DNA of 64,000 nt from Jiulongibacter sediminis (GCF_001306455.1 NZ_LGTQ01000005.1:868001-932000), one strand, 5' to 3'; shown: positions 1 to 10,261, numbered from the stretch's first letter. A program made the numbers and translations. The notes: generated by a model not told the origin, from the sequence alone.

Positions 1-317
1 GTGGCAATATTCATCCCCACATATCCGGCAAAGGCTGAAACCACAGCACCAATAACAAAGGCAACCCCTATGAGCCAGTGTGAATTTTCTACCAATGTGC
101 CAGACCAGGCCAAAAGAAGTGCTACCACCACACCGAAAATTCCCAGAACACGCCACTCGGCTTTAAGAAAGGCCAAAGCACCGTCGGCGATGGCATTTGC
201 AATGTCTTGCATTGTTTCGTTACCTGCATCTTGCTTGCTCACCCAGCTTGCTTTCACGATCATGAAAATCAAACCGATGGCACCCAGAGCTGGAACTAAA
301 TAAAATAGTGAATCCAT
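1..317 (-). CDS. hppA: Membrane-bound ion-pumping pyrophosphatase, N-terminal part
   Basis: The reverse strand from the ATG at 317 reads a hydrophobic protein that begins MDSLFYLVPALGAIGLIF and continues with KASWVSKQDAGNETMQDIA. This is the typical start of K+-stimulated membrane pyrophosphatases, which hydrolyse pyrophosphate and pump H+ or Na+. Visible are a first membrane helix, the soluble segment with the conserved GNETMQDIA-like stretch, and two more helices. The gene runs off the left edge, so the catalytic residues and the residues that set ion specificity are not visible. The open frame on the opposite strand over the same bases is a shadow. A canonical promoter lies just upstream. 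The family is confident; H+ versus Na+ specificity cannot be told. Confidence 0.9.
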   Translation of the reverse strand, partial: MDSLFYLVPALGAIGLIFMIVKASWVSKQDAGNETMQDIANAIADGALAFLKAEWRVLGIFGVVVALLLAWSGTLVENSHWLIGVAFVIGAVVSAFAGYVGMNIA

Positions 318-371
318 ACAATTAGGTTTATGAAAGGTTTTGTGTTATTAATTGGTTCTTAAAAAGTTCCG

Positions 372-402
372 CAAATTTAGGGTTTCAGGCACAGAAAACA
401 AA
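372..402 (-). promoter_or_regulatory. Bacteroidota-type promoter of hppA
   Basis: On the minus strand TTTG (399-402) is followed after exactly 19 bases by TAAATTTG (372-379). This matches the TTTG-N19-TAnnTTTG promoter known for Bacteroidota. It lies 54 bases before the pyrophosphatase ATG and in the gap after the protease stop, so it fits hppA. Confidence 0.7.
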
Positions 403-423
403 CCCACAAAAAGAAGAGGAGAA

Positions 424-3294
424 TTAGTTGGCACAGTCGCCGATTTCCGCACTAAAAATCGCCGTGTTTGATGCTTCAAAACCGGGCTGAAGAAGAATAG
501 ACGAAGGGGCTACATATTTGGTTTTTACTCCAGCTTCCAATAATTGAGAGGATTCAATTTTCTGACCATAGAAATCCTGAACCAGATTGACAGGTACAAT
601 TCCACCCAGAGTTAAATTCGTATTATTCTCAATGAAGTCAAATGGTATATTACTCAATGGAGCACAATCCCAACTCTGATTGCAAGTGGCTGTTAAAGCC
701 AACGGCGTATTCTGGCCTTCGAGAATAAAACCTGTTCCACTTTCTCCATTACTCCAGGATATAGTACCATTACAACCCATCCCAAAAACTACAAAACTAT
801 TGGATTCACAAAGGCTTACCGGAGAAGTCATTGGGCCTTCATCAGAAACCTGATAAGAAAAAGACTGACCGGATGAATTGATACCAAAGAGCGTATAAAT
901 ATTATTGTCTACAGAATAATCGAGACTCTGTGCATTCATAATCTCAACGGCCTGAGCAATCGTGATATCAAGTGTTTCCAGCGAATAAGCGAAAATCTCA
1001 GGAATAGGCCGTACTCTGACTTTAGTTTTCACCGGTTCGCTTGGACACATACCATCGCATTGTGCACGAGCCCAGTAAGTGGTTTCTCCAACCTGATTAT
1101 TGACCACGCTTAGCGTTTGACCGTTGTGAATTGCCGCGGTAGATTCAGGACTTTCGTACCATTTTACGGCTGTAGGTAATAAAGGTTCATTTGTTTTCAC
1201 AATCACCTCAAAACCGGATACACAAAGAGGGTCGATCAAGTAATTATCGTTTGCAATTAATGTCCATGTTCCTTGTGCAATTCTGTTCTGTAGCTGCCCT
1301 AAATCTCCAGCGGCCTTAAAATTACCCGAGACCGGATCTGATCCATCAGTTACAGGAGCACCATTTGTCGTAAAAACTGTGGTAACTACCCCGGAAGTAA
1401 CTGTTCCGAAGGCATAGGTTCCTTCATTGAGCAATGGAATTGAAATACCTTCAGGCGAAAGGATGGAGAAGGAAACTTCATCATTCCAAGGCCGGGAACC
1501 TAAGTCCGGGCTTCCACAATAATTTACATCTCCCCCATCTAATTTCTGCCAGGTTATTGAAATACTGACAGAATCTATTAAACCACCCATGCCACTTACT
1601 TCAACTGTAGGGTAAGGATTACTTTTAGCATAGCCATCAAAACCCACTACAGGGCCATTATAAGTAAAAGTTTGTGGTCCGTAGGCATCACGACCAGCAG
1701 GTGTGGCGACTAATTCAGTATTCACCAGATCACAATAACTGACATCTAAAGCCGTCAACTCCGGTATTGGAGTTAAAGTCTTGTTGTAAATCAATTGAAT
1801 GGGGTCAGAATTGATAGAACAAGTCCCCAATGTCCTTTTTAAAATCCAGGAACCTTCGTCTTTCCCAAAATAAGCGGAATTGGTACTTTTCAATTGTTCA
1901 TCAACAAACCACTCGAAAGTCTCAGCTCCAATGGGATTAATACTCAACAACACCGAATCACCCTCGCAGAAAAAATTGATCGGCGAAAACACCGGTTCCT
2001 CTGCAAAAAGGTCAACATCTTTACAACTGACAGCCTTGAGAAGATTTATTCTACCTGAACCTAACTGGCCTAGATAATTTGGGTTTTGAGCATCAATATT
2101 ATCAGCTGTTTTCTTCAAAATGTACTCAACACTATCTGGTGAAAGGCTCGGGAAACAAGAAAGCAGATACCCCGCACAAGAAGCCACAAGCGGAGTAGCC
2201 ATTGAGGTACCACTAAAGGATGCGTAGTTATTTGTAGGTACTGTACTGAGAATAAACCGACCCGGTGCAGAAATGTCCACCCCTGTGCCATAGCTTGAGA
2301 AATAACTTCTTTGGTCGGTAGAATCAAGAGCAGCCACAGAAATTACATGATTATAGGAAGCTGGATATTGGGGCTCATCAGAGTCTTCGTTTCCTGCCGC
2401 TGCTATCACAAGGATACCGTTATTGTAGGCGTCGTCAATCACATCCTGCTCCAATTGAGAAAAGCCCGGACCTCCCCAAGACAAACTTATAATATTCGCA
2501 TTATTGGCTGTAGCCCAGGCAATACCGTCAAAACCATTATAAATAAAGTTAGGGTCTGAACTATTTGGCGTAGCTTTTATGGGCATCACCTTTACTTTAT
2601 TATTACCCGCTGATGCAATTCCGGTTACATTATTATTGACAGCCGAAACGATTCCGGCAACATGCGTTCCGTGCGAGAAGGAATTATTTGGTGGGTTGGG
2701 GTCATTATCATTATCAGCAACGTCTCTGCCTGCTACCATATTGAGAGCAAGGTCAGGGTGTGTAACCTGAATGGCATTATCGACCACGGCCACAACCACA
2801 TCAGCCTGCCCCGGGTTTACATCCCAGGCCTCGCTTGCCTTAATTTTTTTCAGGTGCCAGAGATCATTATATAGGGTGTCATTTGGCACGGCGATGATCT
2901 TTCTGATTCTAACCCTTTCGGCGTATTCAATATCCGGATCTGCCTTTAATTCCTTAACTACTTTGTCAATGTCTTTCCCGTTCTCAAGCTTCAAACGATA
3001 AACATTTTGTAGTCCCACATTTTTCGAGCTGTAAAACGGTTGCTTAGCCTCTTTGACCTTGTTTTGGGCAACTTCCACTTTGCGTTGCAATCCCGGTATT
3101 TCCCGGTTTAAATTTACTGCGGGTGAGTTCTTTTTCTCTCCTTTTTTACCCTTTTGGACTTTAAGCTTTACATAAATTTCTCCTTCGACAAATTCATCGT
3201 TAATTTGCTGTGCCCAAAGCATAGAACTGCCGGGCATTAAACCTAACAGAACAACTATTAAAAAGCTATTCGCTATCAATCGCATAGGCGACAA
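424..3294 (-). CDS. Secreted subtilisin-like serine protease (S8) with C-terminal P-domain-like region
   Basis: 956 residues with a signal peptide at about 1-29 (ends LWAQ). A propeptide-like segment, lysine-rich at 45-56, runs to about 140. The S8 catalytic domain spans about 145-420 with the full triad: D172 (VVDNAIQ), H208 (SHGTHVAG) and S364 (SGTSMATP), plus oxyanion N302. After it comes an Ig-like stretch, then a region at about 570-710 that resembles the proprotein convertase P domain. The C-terminal part is disulphide-capable and ends in a segment like the repeats found on bacteroidete secreted proteins. Likely role: extracellular or surface proteolysis. The next ATG three codons downstream is an equally possible start. 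Its substrate is unknown. It reads away from the gene at 3404, with the two promoters sharing about 110 bases. Confidence 0.9.
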   Translation of the reverse strand: MSPMRLIANSFLIVVLLGLMPGSSMLWAQQINDEFVEGEIYVKLKVQKGKKGEKKNSPAVNLNREIPGLQRKVEVAQNKVKEAKQPFYSSKNVGLQNVYRLKLENGKDIDKVVKELKADPDIEYAERVRIRKIIAVPNDTLYNDLWHLKKIKASEAWDVNPGQADVVVAVVDNAIQVTHPDLALNMVAGRDVADNDNDPNPPNNSFSHGTHVAGIVSAVNNNVTGIASAGNNKVKVMPIKATPNSSDPNFIYNGFDGIAWATANNANIISLSWGGPGFSQLEQDVIDDAYNNGILVIAAAGNEDSDEPQYPASYNHVISVAALDSTDQRSYFSSYGTGVDISAPGRFILSTVPTNNYASFSGTSMATPLVASCAGYLLSCFPSLSPDSVEYILKKTADNIDAQNPNYLGQLGSGRINLLKAVSCKDVDLFAEEPVFSPINFFCEGDSVLLSINPIGAETFEWFVDEQLKSTNSAYFGKDEGSWILKRTLGTCSINSDPIQLIYNKTLTPIPELTALDVSYCDLVNTELVATPAGRDAYGPQTFTYNGPVVGFDGYAKSNPYPTVEVSGMGGLIDSVSISITWQKLDGGDVNYCGSPDLGSRPWNDEVSFSILSPEGISIPLLNEGTYAFGTVTSGVVTTVFTTNGAPVTDGSDPVSGNFKAAGDLGQLQNRIAQGTWTLIANDNYLIDPLCVSGFEVIVKTNEPLLPTAVKWYESPESTAAIHNGQTLSVVNNQVGETTYWARAQCDGMCPSEPVKTKVRVRPIPEIFAYSLETLDITIAQAVEIMNAQSLDYSVDNNIYTLFGINSSGQSFSYQVSDEGPMTSPVSLCESNSFVVFGMGCNGTISWSNGESGTGFILEGQNTPLALTATCNQSWDCAPLSNIPFDFIENNTNLTLGGIVPVNLVQDFYGQKIESSQLLEAGVKTKYVAPSSILLQPGFEASNTAIFSAEIGDCAN

Positions 3295-3403
3295 AGTTAT
3301 GAAACCGACATGTTATAAAAAATCGTTTCTTTTTAAGCGGAAATGATTTTGAATAACATTAATGGTCGCATGTGACGATTGAGAAAAACAGTAAACTTAA
3401 CAC

Positions 3404-5872
3404 ATGAAAAAAGTCACCCTGAGCACTTTATTTTTTCTTTGCTGGACAGCCTCCTTTTCTCAATACAAACCTCACGGAACCGGGGACCTTTTGCAAGGTC
3501 TTGAAAAGCTCAAAGTTGTGGGTTCTGCAATGTACATTGCCGCCCACCCTGACGACGAGAACACCCTGATGATTACATGGCTGGCTAATGAAAAGAAAGT
3601 CCGAACTGCCTACATCGCCATGACAAGAGGTGATGGCGGTCAAAATCTTCTGGGAACAGAAAAAAATGAATTTGCCGGGTTACTTCGTACCAATGAACTT
3701 TTAGGAGCAAGAAGTATCGATGGAGGTGAACAATATTTTACCCGGGCTAATGACTTCGGGTATTGTAAATCGACGGAAGAAGCTTTAGCCACATGGAATG
3801 AGGAAAAGGTATTCTCTGATTTGGTTTACCGTATCAGAAAATTCAAACCCGACGTGATGATCACACGTTTTCCGCCGGATGAGAGAGCTGGCCATGGACA
3901 TCACTCCGCATCTTCCTTACTGGCTGAAAAAGCATTTGATGCTGCCGCGGATCCTACGATTTTCCCTGAGCAAGTGGCTGAAACCGGCACCTGGCAAGCC
4001 AAAAGACTGGTTTGGAATTTTTACAACCGAGGCTTTACCAATACTCCCCCTGATGATGACAGCGAGTTTATAACTGTTGATATCGGAGGATACAACCCTT
4101 ACTTGGGTGCCTCTTACGGGGAAATCGGTTCATCAGCCAGAAGTATGCATAAAAGCCAGGGGTTTGGAGCCCGTCTTTTCAGAGGGGAACGAATGGAAGT
4201 ATTAAGACATACCAAAGGCGAACCGGCTAAAGAAGGGCTTTTTGACGGAATTAATACCACCTGGAGCAGAATCAAAGGTGGGGAAATTGTTGAGACCTAT
4301 ATCAACGATATCATCCGTGAATTTGACGCCACTATGCCCGAAAACTCTGTTTTAGCCCTTTTGCAATTGAGAAAATTCCTCGAAAGCCTACCTTCCGAGA
4401 CTTTGGTTGAAAACAAGAAAAAAGAATTGGATGAGCTTATTCCTGACTTTGCTGGTATACACGTTGAGGTGATAGCCGATGATTTTGCTTACACCCCGGG
4501 AGATAGCCTTAAAGCCTCTGTTGAGATAACAAATCGGGGTACATTGAGTGCCTCGGTTAAAGAAGTAAACCTAGAAAATCCTTCTTTCCGCTTAAATGAA
4601 AAAGCTGAATTGGAAACTAATAAAAGTGTCAGCCTGCCGGTGGCCGTTTTATTGCCGACAGATTTTGATATTACTCAACCATACTGGCTCAAAGAAAAAC
4701 ACCCACTGGGATATTATACTCTCAGCGATGAGTCTTTGAGAAACCTACCTCATTCGCCTGATCCGGTAGTGGCCAAGGTGACATTTGACATTGAGGGACA
4801 AACCTTTACACAGCATTTTGATATCAAATACAAATATGTTGAGCCTAGTTTCGGAGAAATATACCGTCCGCTGGAAATAAGGCCTGAAATCACAGTAACA
4901 TCTAACCTGAATTCCCTGGTTTTCAGCAGCATGACCCCTCAGGAGATTCTTGTAACAGCAAAAGCCGGTTCTGACAAGGTAAATGGTCGTGTTAGTCTAA
5001 AAGTACCCGAAGGCTGGACCTATTTCCCTAATTTTCAAAATGTTAGTCTTGAGAAAAAGTACGATGAGCAAATCCTGAGTTTTAATATTGTTCCTTCAAA
5101 AGAGGGTTCTAAAGGTATTATCACGATTGAAGCTGAAGTTGATGGAAAAACTTATGACAGATCATTGCATTCTATCCAATATCAACATGTTCCTGAAATA
5201 ACTACTTTCCCAATGGCCGATATTTCCGCTTTGAAACTTGACCTCAAAAAGAAAGGCAAAAAAGTAGGTTATATCATGGGAGCTGGCGACGAAGTACCTA
5301 CGGCTTTGGAGCAGATGGGCTATCAGGTGACTCTGCTTTCTGAAGATGATCTTAATAAATCGTTAAAAGGTTTCGATGCCATCTTGATAGGTGTTAGAGC
5401 CTACAACACGAAAGATTGGCTCCATTTCTATCACGATAAGCTCATGAAGTTTATTGAGGAAGGCGGAAATCTTATTTGTCAGTATCAGACCAGAGGTCGC
5501 TGGGCTGATTGGCAAAACAGCATTGCTCCTTACCCGCTTGAAATAGGACGCGACAGAGTTAGCCAGGAAGATGCAGAAGTACGATTTATTGACCCTGCGA
5601 GCCCAATTCTGAACAAACCTAACAAAATCACCAGTGAGGATTTTGAAGGATGGGTTCAGGAACGCGGGCTATATTTCGCTGAAAAATGGGGAGAACAGTT
5701 TAAGCCTGTTTTTGGCATGAATGACACAGGCGAAGATGAAAAACTGGGAAGCTTACTTTATGCTCCGTACGGCAAAGGAAATTACATTTTCACTGGTCTT
5801 TCTTTCTTTAGAGAATTACCAGCCGGTGTACCGGGAGCCTACAGACTAATGGCAAATTTGATTTCATTATAG
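3404..5872 (+). CDS. Exported PIG-L (LmbE-like) deacetylase-family protein with C-terminal amidotransferase-like domain
   Basis: 822 residues with a signal peptide at 1-19. The PIG-L domain (about 35-290) shows the metal motif HPDDE at 48-52 and a second histidine cluster HGHH at 164-167, the usual zinc ligands of this deacetylase family. The middle (about 350-600) looks like beta-sandwich domains. The last 200 residues (KVGYIMGAGDEVPTALEQMG onward) look like a ThuA/glutamine-amidotransferase-like Rossmann domain of the kind fused to this family in Bacteroidota. It probably removes acetyl groups from sugars or glycoconjugates in the periplasm, but the substrate is unknown. The stop is only 4 bases before the next gene, so the two are likely cotranscribed. 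Confidence 0.8.
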   Translation: MKKVTLSTLFFLCWTASFSQYKPHGTGDLLQGLEKLKVVGSAMYIAAHPDDENTLMITWLANEKKVRTAYIAMTRGDGGQNLLGTEKNEFAGLLRTNELLGARSIDGGEQYFTRANDFGYCKSTEEALATWNEEKVFSDLVYRIRKFKPDVMITRFPPDERAGHGHHSASSLLAEKAFDAAADPTIFPEQVAETGTWQAKRLVWNFYNRGFTNTPPDDDSEFITVDIGGYNPYLGASYGEIGSSARSMHKSQGFGARLFRGERMEVLRHTKGEPAKEGLFDGINTTWSRIKGGEIVETYINDIIREFDATMPENSVLALLQLRKFLESLPSETLVENKKKELDELIPDFAGIHVEVIADDFAYTPGDSLKASVEITNRGTLSASVKEVNLENPSFRLNEKAELETNKSVSLPVAVLLPTDFDITQPYWLKEKHPLGYYTLSDESLRNLPHSPDPVVAKVTFDIEGQTFTQHFDIKYKYVEPSFGEIYRPLEIRPEITVTSNLNSLVFSSMTPQEILVTAKAGSDKVNGRVSLKVPEGWTYFPNFQNVSLEKKYDEQILSFNIVPSKEGSKGIITIEAEVDGKTYDRSLHSIQYQHVPEITTFPMADISALKLDLKKKGKKVGYIMGAGDEVPTALEQMGYQVTLLSEDDLNKSLKGFDAILIGVRAYNTKDWLHFYHDKLMKFIEEGGNLICQYQTRGRWADWQNSIAPYPLEIGRDRVSQEDAEVRFIDPASPILNKPNKITSEDFEGWVQERGLYFAEKWGEQFKPVFGMNDTGEDEKLGSLLYAPYGKGNYIFTGLSFFRELPAGVPGAYRLMANLISL

Positions 5873-5876
5873 AAAA

Positions 5877-6833
5877 ATGAACTGGGCCAAATCCATTTCG
5901 GGGTATGAGATAGCTTTTGTGCTTGTTTTTCTCATCCTATATATTTGGTACCTCTGGAATGTACAGCGGGCGACAACATCGATTGGTAGGGCCTCAAGGC
6001 TCCGCTTTCTTAAGCTATTTTTAAGAGTCACTTATTTCGGCCTTTTTATAACCGCTCTGCTTGGACCAAGTTTTGGGAACGTGGAAACTGAGACTAAAAG
6101 CACGGCCAAAGACATTATTTTGGCGATTGACCTTTCAAAATCAATGGATGCCACGGATGTAAGCCCTAGCAGGTTGGATATGGTTAAACTCGGGCTGAAT
6201 CAATTCATTGACGGACTTTCAGGTAACCGTTTTGGCTTGTTGGTTTTTAGTTCCGAAGCATACTGGCTGGTGCCTTTGACCTATGATCATGGTCTTGTTA
6301 AAGATTATATCAATAATCTCAGACCGGGTATTATGCCCGATCAGGGTACGAATTTGACGGCTGCACTAGAAAAAATAAGCCAGAAATTTGAAAGCAATAA
6401 AGACGAAGACCGATCAAAAGTGGCCATTCTGATCACAGATGGGGAAGACTTTGGTTATGTTAATTCGTCGCTGAAAGATAGTTTGAAGAAATACCAGGGA
6501 AATATCTTCTATCTCGGTGTAGGTACCGAAACGGGGGGATTATTAACCCGGAATGGTGAAATAATTACGGACGAAAGCGGGGTACAGGCACTTTCAAAGC
6601 TAAACAAGTCGAATCTACAAGAAATGGCAGCCTCTGTAACACAGGTTTTCTTTTTGGACAATGAGAGCAAGCCTTTCCCTGAAATTTCGCAACGTATCAG
6701 CAGTATTGGTCAACAGGTTATTGACGTGAGAAAAATTCTTGTTTTGAATAACAAATACACCAACTTCCTGCTAATCGCCTTAGTTTTGGCAGCTCTGGAT
6801 GCTTTGGTTAAAATAAAACAATTCGAAATCTGA
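5877..6833 (+). CDS. VWA-domain membrane protein, BatA/BatB-like
   Basis: 318 residues. Two N-terminal membrane helices (about 10-27 and 47-63), a von Willebrand factor A domain (about 78-270) and a C-terminal helix (about 295-312). The MIDAS metal site is intact: D85-x-S87-x-S89, T158 and D188. This is the layout of BatA/BatB proteins, linked to aerotolerance and envelope stress in Bacteroidota. The usual moxR and DUF58 partners are not adjacent. The following TPR gene starts directly after the stop, as batC follows batB. Family membership is clear, but the molecular role is unknown. Confidence 0.8.
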   Translation: MNWAKSISGYEIAFVLVFLILYIWYLWNVQRATTSIGRASRLRFLKLFLRVTYFGLFITALLGPSFGNVETETKSTAKDIILAIDLSKSMDATDVSPSRLDMVKLGLNQFIDGLSGNRFGLLVFSSEAYWLVPLTYDHGLVKDYINNLRPGIMPDQGTNLTAALEKISQKFESNKDEDRSKVAILITDGEDFGYVNSSLKDSLKKYQGNIFYLGVGTETGGLLTRNGEIITDESGVQALSKLNKSNLQEMAASVTQVFFLDNESKPFPEISQRISSIGQQVIDVRKILVLNNKYTNFLLIALVLAALDALVKIKQFEI

Positions 6834-7493
6834 TTGCTTCCCTTTATTCTCTATATCATCCGCTTTTTTATTGCAATGCAATGGCCGGCAGACCAGAGTG
6901 AAAAGTCCAACTGGAATGCTGCCATATTGGAATTGATAGAGCAGAATGACTGTAAAACAGCCATAGAAAGGTTTAAGTCAGACAGTACCATTCGGATTTT
7001 TCCTGAAACACGATTGAAAATCAGCCACTGCCTTTTAGAAGAAAACGAAAATGAGCTTTTTGAGCAGCAAATAACAAGACTAAAAAGATTTCAAAACCCT
7101 CAAATAGTTTCTCTGGCTATGAATCAGGAAAGTCTCTATCTAGCAAAAGAAGGAGACACACTCAAAGCAATAAACACGCTCAAAAGGGCTATTGAGATTG
7201 AAAACAATAATACCTTTGCAAAACATAATTTTGAGTTTCTCTCAAAAGTGTATAAGAATTCGCAGTCTTCTCCACCTCCATCGGGTTCCAGTCCTCAAAA
7301 CAGACCGGAAAACACCGGAGGTACAATTGATAACCAAAAGCAAGGAGACAACGAACTTCAAAATTCAAACCCTCCGGAGATTGATCTGGCTCAGGCCATG
7401 CAGTTGCTTGACGCTATGAGAGCTGGTGAATTTGAAAATATTTTGCAGCTGAAGGCCGCAAAAACAGATAGTGTAGATTACGGAAAATGGTAA
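6834..7493 (+). CDS. BatC-like TPR protein
   Basis: 219 residues, starting with TTG directly after the previous stop. An alternative ATG lies at 6876. The TTG start is preferred because it gives a hydrophobic N-terminus (LPFILYIIRFFIA) that could be a membrane anchor or signal. The middle has one or two tetratricopeptide-like helical hairpins (TLKAINTLKRAIEIENNNT at about 106-124). A proline- and asparagine-rich linker follows, then a short C-terminal helix (MQLLDAMRAGEFENILQ). Position behind a BatB-like gene and the TPR content suggest a BatC-like scaffold. Sequence similarity alone would not settle this. Confidence 0.65.
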   Translation: MLPFILYIIRFFIAMQWPADQSEKSNWNAAILELIEQNDCKTAIERFKSDSTIRIFPETRLKISHCLLEENENELFEQQITRLKRFQNPQIVSLAMNQESLYLAKEGDTLKAINTLKRAIEIENNNTFAKHNFEFLSKVYKNSQSSPPPSGSSPQNRPENTGGTIDNQKQGDNELQNSNPPEIDLAQAMQLLDAMRAGEFENILQLKAAKTDSVDYGKW

Positions 7494-7497
7494 ATAA

Positions 7498-8442
7498 ATG
7501 AACGTACTAAAAGATTCAGAATTTGTTTTTAAAGGCCAGCAGGGCCATTATAAAGGTAAAGTAAGAGATGTTTTTGATTTCGGTGAGGAACTACTCATGA
7601 TCGCGTCTGACCGCATATCTGCTTTCGATGTTATTTTGCCCGAGGCCATTCCTTGTAAAGGGCAGGTTTTAAATCAAATAGCAGAAAAATTTCTAAAGGC
7701 TACTGAAGATATTGTTCCTAACTGGCTACTGGCAGTGCCGGATCCAAACGCTTCCTATGGTCATAAATGTGAGACTTTCCCGGTGGAAATGGTGGTGAGA
7801 GGTTATTTAGCCGGTCATGCGTGGAGAACCTATCGCGATGGTGGTCGGGAGCTTTGCGGTGTCAGTTTACCAGAAGGTTTAAAAGAAAATGATAAACTGC
7901 CTCAGCCTATCATCACTCCAACGACCAAAGCTAAAGAAGGCCATGATGAAGATATCTCAAGAGAAGAAATTATCGCAAAAGGACTTGTGGAAAGGGGAAA
8001 ATACGAAGAACTGGAGCGACTTACGCTGGCTCTTTTTCAAAGAGGAACTGAAATAGCGGCTAAACAAGGGTTGATTCTGGTAGACACTAAATACGAATTC
8101 GGGGAGAAGGATAGACAAATTATGTTAATCGATGAAATTCATACGCCCGATTCCTCAAGATACTTCTACCAAGATGTTTACGCTGAAAATCAGCAGAAAA
8201 ATTTACCTCAGAAGCAATTGTCAAAAGAATTTGTAAGAGAATGGCTTATTGAGAATGGATTTCAGGGAAAAGACGGTCAAAAAGTACCGGAAATGACTCC
8301 TGAAAAATGTGAAGAAATTAGTCAGAGATATATTGAGCTCTATGAAAAAGTAACCGGAGAGGCCTTTGTTCCGGCAAATAATACGGATATTTACGCCAGA
8401 ATAAAGGAAAACGTTGATCGTTTTCTGGAAAGGAAATCATAA
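7498..8442 (+). CDS. purC: Phosphoribosylaminoimidazole-succinocarboxamide synthase
   Basis: 314 residues. SAICAR synthetase of purine biosynthesis joins CAIR and aspartate using ATP in the cytoplasm. Recognisable motifs include [10 protein letters not shown] near the N-terminus, [13 protein letters not shown], the substrate loop [16 protein letters not shown], and LVDTKYEFG with [13 protein letters not shown] in the second half. The length fits the longer form found in Bacteroidota and eukaryotes. The ATG lies 4 bases after the TPR gene stop and the aminotransferase follows 6 bases later, so it sits in a run of closely packed genes that are not related in function. Confidence 0.95.
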   Translation: MNVLKDSEFVFKGQQGHYKGKVRDVFDFGEELLMIASDRISAFDVILPEAIPCKGQVLNQIAEKFLKATEDIVPNWLLAVPDPNASYGHKCETFPVEMVVRGYLAGHAWRTYRDGGRELCGVSLPEGLKENDKLPQPIITPTTKAKEGHDEDISREEIIAKGLVERGKYEELERLTLALFQRGTEIAAKQGLILVDTKYEFGEKDRQIMLIDEIHTPDSSRYFYQDVYAENQQKNLPQKQLSKEFVREWLIENGFQGKDGQKVPEMTPEKCEEISQRYIELYEKVTGEAFVPANNTDIYARIKENVDRFLERKS

Positions 8443-8448
8443 CAGGAA

Positions 8449-9678
8449 ATGAATTATCTGAAAAGCGAACGCCTGAACAGGCTGTCATACGCTATACGAG
8501 GACCGATCTTTGACAAAGCTCAACAACTCGAAGCTCAAGGTCATAAAATCATCAATCTCAACATTGGTAATCCGGCTCCTTTCGGCTTTGATGTACCCGA
8601 TGAAATCATGGAAGACATGATTCTCAATCTTAGAAATGCACAAGGTTATTGCCATCATTTGGGAATTTTTTCGGCTCGCAAAGCCATAATGCATTACACA
8701 CAACAAGTAGGTATTAAGGATGTCAGAATTGAAGATATCTTTATCGGTAATGGCGTCAGCGAGTTGATCGTCATGACCATGCAGGCTCTTCTGAACCCGG
8801 GCGATGAAATCCTTATTCCTTCTCCAGATTATCCTTTGTGGACGACAGCAGTTGGTCTTTCAGGTGGAACACCGGTTCATTATATCTGTGACGAAGAGTC
8901 TGACTGGAATCCGGATGTAAATGATATTGCCAGGAAGATCACCTCAAGAACAAAGGGAATTGTACTAATCAATCCAAACAATCCAACAGGGGCTGTTTAT
9001 GAGAAAGATGTTCTGGAACAAATTGTTAAGCTCGCAGCTGACAATAACCTGATGGTCTTCTCAGATGAAATTTATGACAAAATTTTATATGATGGGCACA
9101 AGCATACACCTACGGCTTCTTTAAGGGAAGATGTCTTTTTTATGACTTTTGGAGGACTCTCAAAAAACTATCGTGCAACAGGTTTCAGAGGGGGCTGGGT
9201 GATTGCCAGCGGAGCCAAAGAAAAGGCTAAAAGTTACCTTGAAGGACTAAACCTTCTGGCCAGCATGCGTTTGTGTGCCAATGTACCTACCCAGTACGCT
9301 ATTCAAACGGCTCTTGGTGGTTACCAGAGTATTGATGATTTAGTTGGTGAAGAAGGTCGGTTAAGAAAACAGCGTGATCTTGTGCATTACAAATTGACCG
9401 ATATTCCAGGGATTACATGCGTCAAGCCAAAAGGCTCCATGTATGTATTCCCGAAAATTGATTTAAAGAAATTCAATATTGAAAGTGATGAGCAATTCAC
9501 TTTAGATTTACTCACCGAACATCACGTTCTGGTAGTACCGGGTTCCGGTTTCAATACTTTCGACAAATCTCACTTCCGTGTTGTATTCCTTCCAAATGCC
9601 GATACACTCAATAAGGCGATAGGAGAAATTGAAAATATGCTGGAGGAACGCAGACTTCCTGTTCCAGCTTTGGTTTAA
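8449..9678 (+). CDS. Class I/II aminotransferase, AlaA-like (glutamate-pyruvate)
   Basis: 409 residues of a fold-type I PLP enzyme. The PLP lysine is K239 in GGLSKNYRATGFRGGW. The conserved NPNNPTG is at 175-181 and the SDEIYD segment with the PLP aspartate at 205-210. The N-terminus (SERLNRLSYAIRGPIFDKA) closely matches the AlaA/YfbQ group, which moves amino groups between glutamate and alanine. AlaA is the best guess; other amino acid specificities in the same subfamily are possible. It is packed between purC and a DUF456 gene with gaps of 6 and 3 bases. Confidence 0.88.
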   Translation: MNYLKSERLNRLSYAIRGPIFDKAQQLEAQGHKIINLNIGNPAPFGFDVPDEIMEDMILNLRNAQGYCHHLGIFSARKAIMHYTQQVGIKDVRIEDIFIGNGVSELIVMTMQALLNPGDEILIPSPDYPLWTTAVGLSGGTPVHYICDEESDWNPDVNDIARKITSRTKGIVLINPNNPTGAVYEKDVLEQIVKLAADNNLMVFSDEIYDKILYDGHKHTPTASLREDVFFMTFGGLSKNYRATGFRGGWVIASGAKEKAKSYLEGLNLLASMRLCANVPTQYAIQTALGGYQSIDDLVGEEGRLRKQRDLVHYKLTDIPGITCVKPKGSMYVFPKIDLKKFNIESDEQFTLDLLTEHHVLVVPGSGFNTFDKSHFRVVFLPNADTLNKAIGEIENMLEERRLPVPALV

Positions 9679-9681
9679 GAA

Positions 9682-10149
9682 ATGGATATAGCCCTGCTTG
9701 TCATATCAATCATTTGCCTGATTATAGGACTGGCAGGCTCTGTTTTACCTCTACCCGGCCCTCCATTGAGCTTTGCCGGAATTATCGCCCTGCACTACTC
9801 TAAATATGCTGATTTCAGCCAAGACCTTCTTTTCGGCCTTGGAGCGGCTACCGTTATCATTACCCTCCTTGATTATTATGTTCCTATCTGGGGCACCAAG
9901 AAATTCGGTGGTACCAAAGCCGGCATGCGAGGCTCCACGGCCGGTTTAATCATCGGTATGTTCTTCGGTCCCTTCGGCATCTTTATCGGGGCATTTCTGG
10001 GTGCTTTGTTGGGCGAATACCTCATGGGCGATAAGCAAAATGCCTTAAAGGCCGCCATCGGTAGCTTTGCAGGCTTTGCGGCGGGAATTGCCATGAAGCT
10101 GGTGCTTTGCGGGGTGATGATTTTTTATGCGGTGGACGCTATTTGGTAA
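9682..10149 (+). CDS. DUF456 family membrane protein
   Basis: 155 residues, almost wholly hydrophobic, with about four to five membrane helices and many small residues. The features are typical of DUF456: the proline-rich GSVLPLPGPPLSFAG segment near the N-terminus, the WGTKKFGGTKAGMRGSTAG loop and a GIFIGAFLGALLGE helix. The function of the family is unknown. It follows the aminotransferase by 3 bases and ends the run of plus-strand genes that began at 3404. After it a 112-base gap with no terminator-like hairpin leads to the TetR gene. Confidence 0.85.
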   Translation: MDIALLVISIICLIIGLAGSVLPLPGPPLSFAGIIALHYSKYADFSQDLLFGLGAATVIITLLDYYVPIWGTKKFGGTKAGMRGSTAGLIIGMFFGPFGIFIGAFLGALLGEYLMGDKQNALKAAIGSFAGFAAGIAMKLVLCGVMIFYAVDAIW

Positions 10150-10261
10150 GAGACTACCCGCACCTCTTGACTTAGTACATTTGAGGTACAAATTGTAGTA
10201 CTCTTTTATACAAATCATTATCAAATTTGCTCTTACAAAGGCCTGGATTTAACCTTTAGCT

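Noticed and set aside
1-303. Plus-strand open frame of 100 codons
   Set aside because: It is the complement of the membrane pyrophosphatase N-terminus, whose protein sequence is clearly recognisable.
10174-10202. Repeated GTAC blocks before the first TetR gene
   Set aside because: GTAC is self-complementary and the spacing is irregular; no match to the island's operator.
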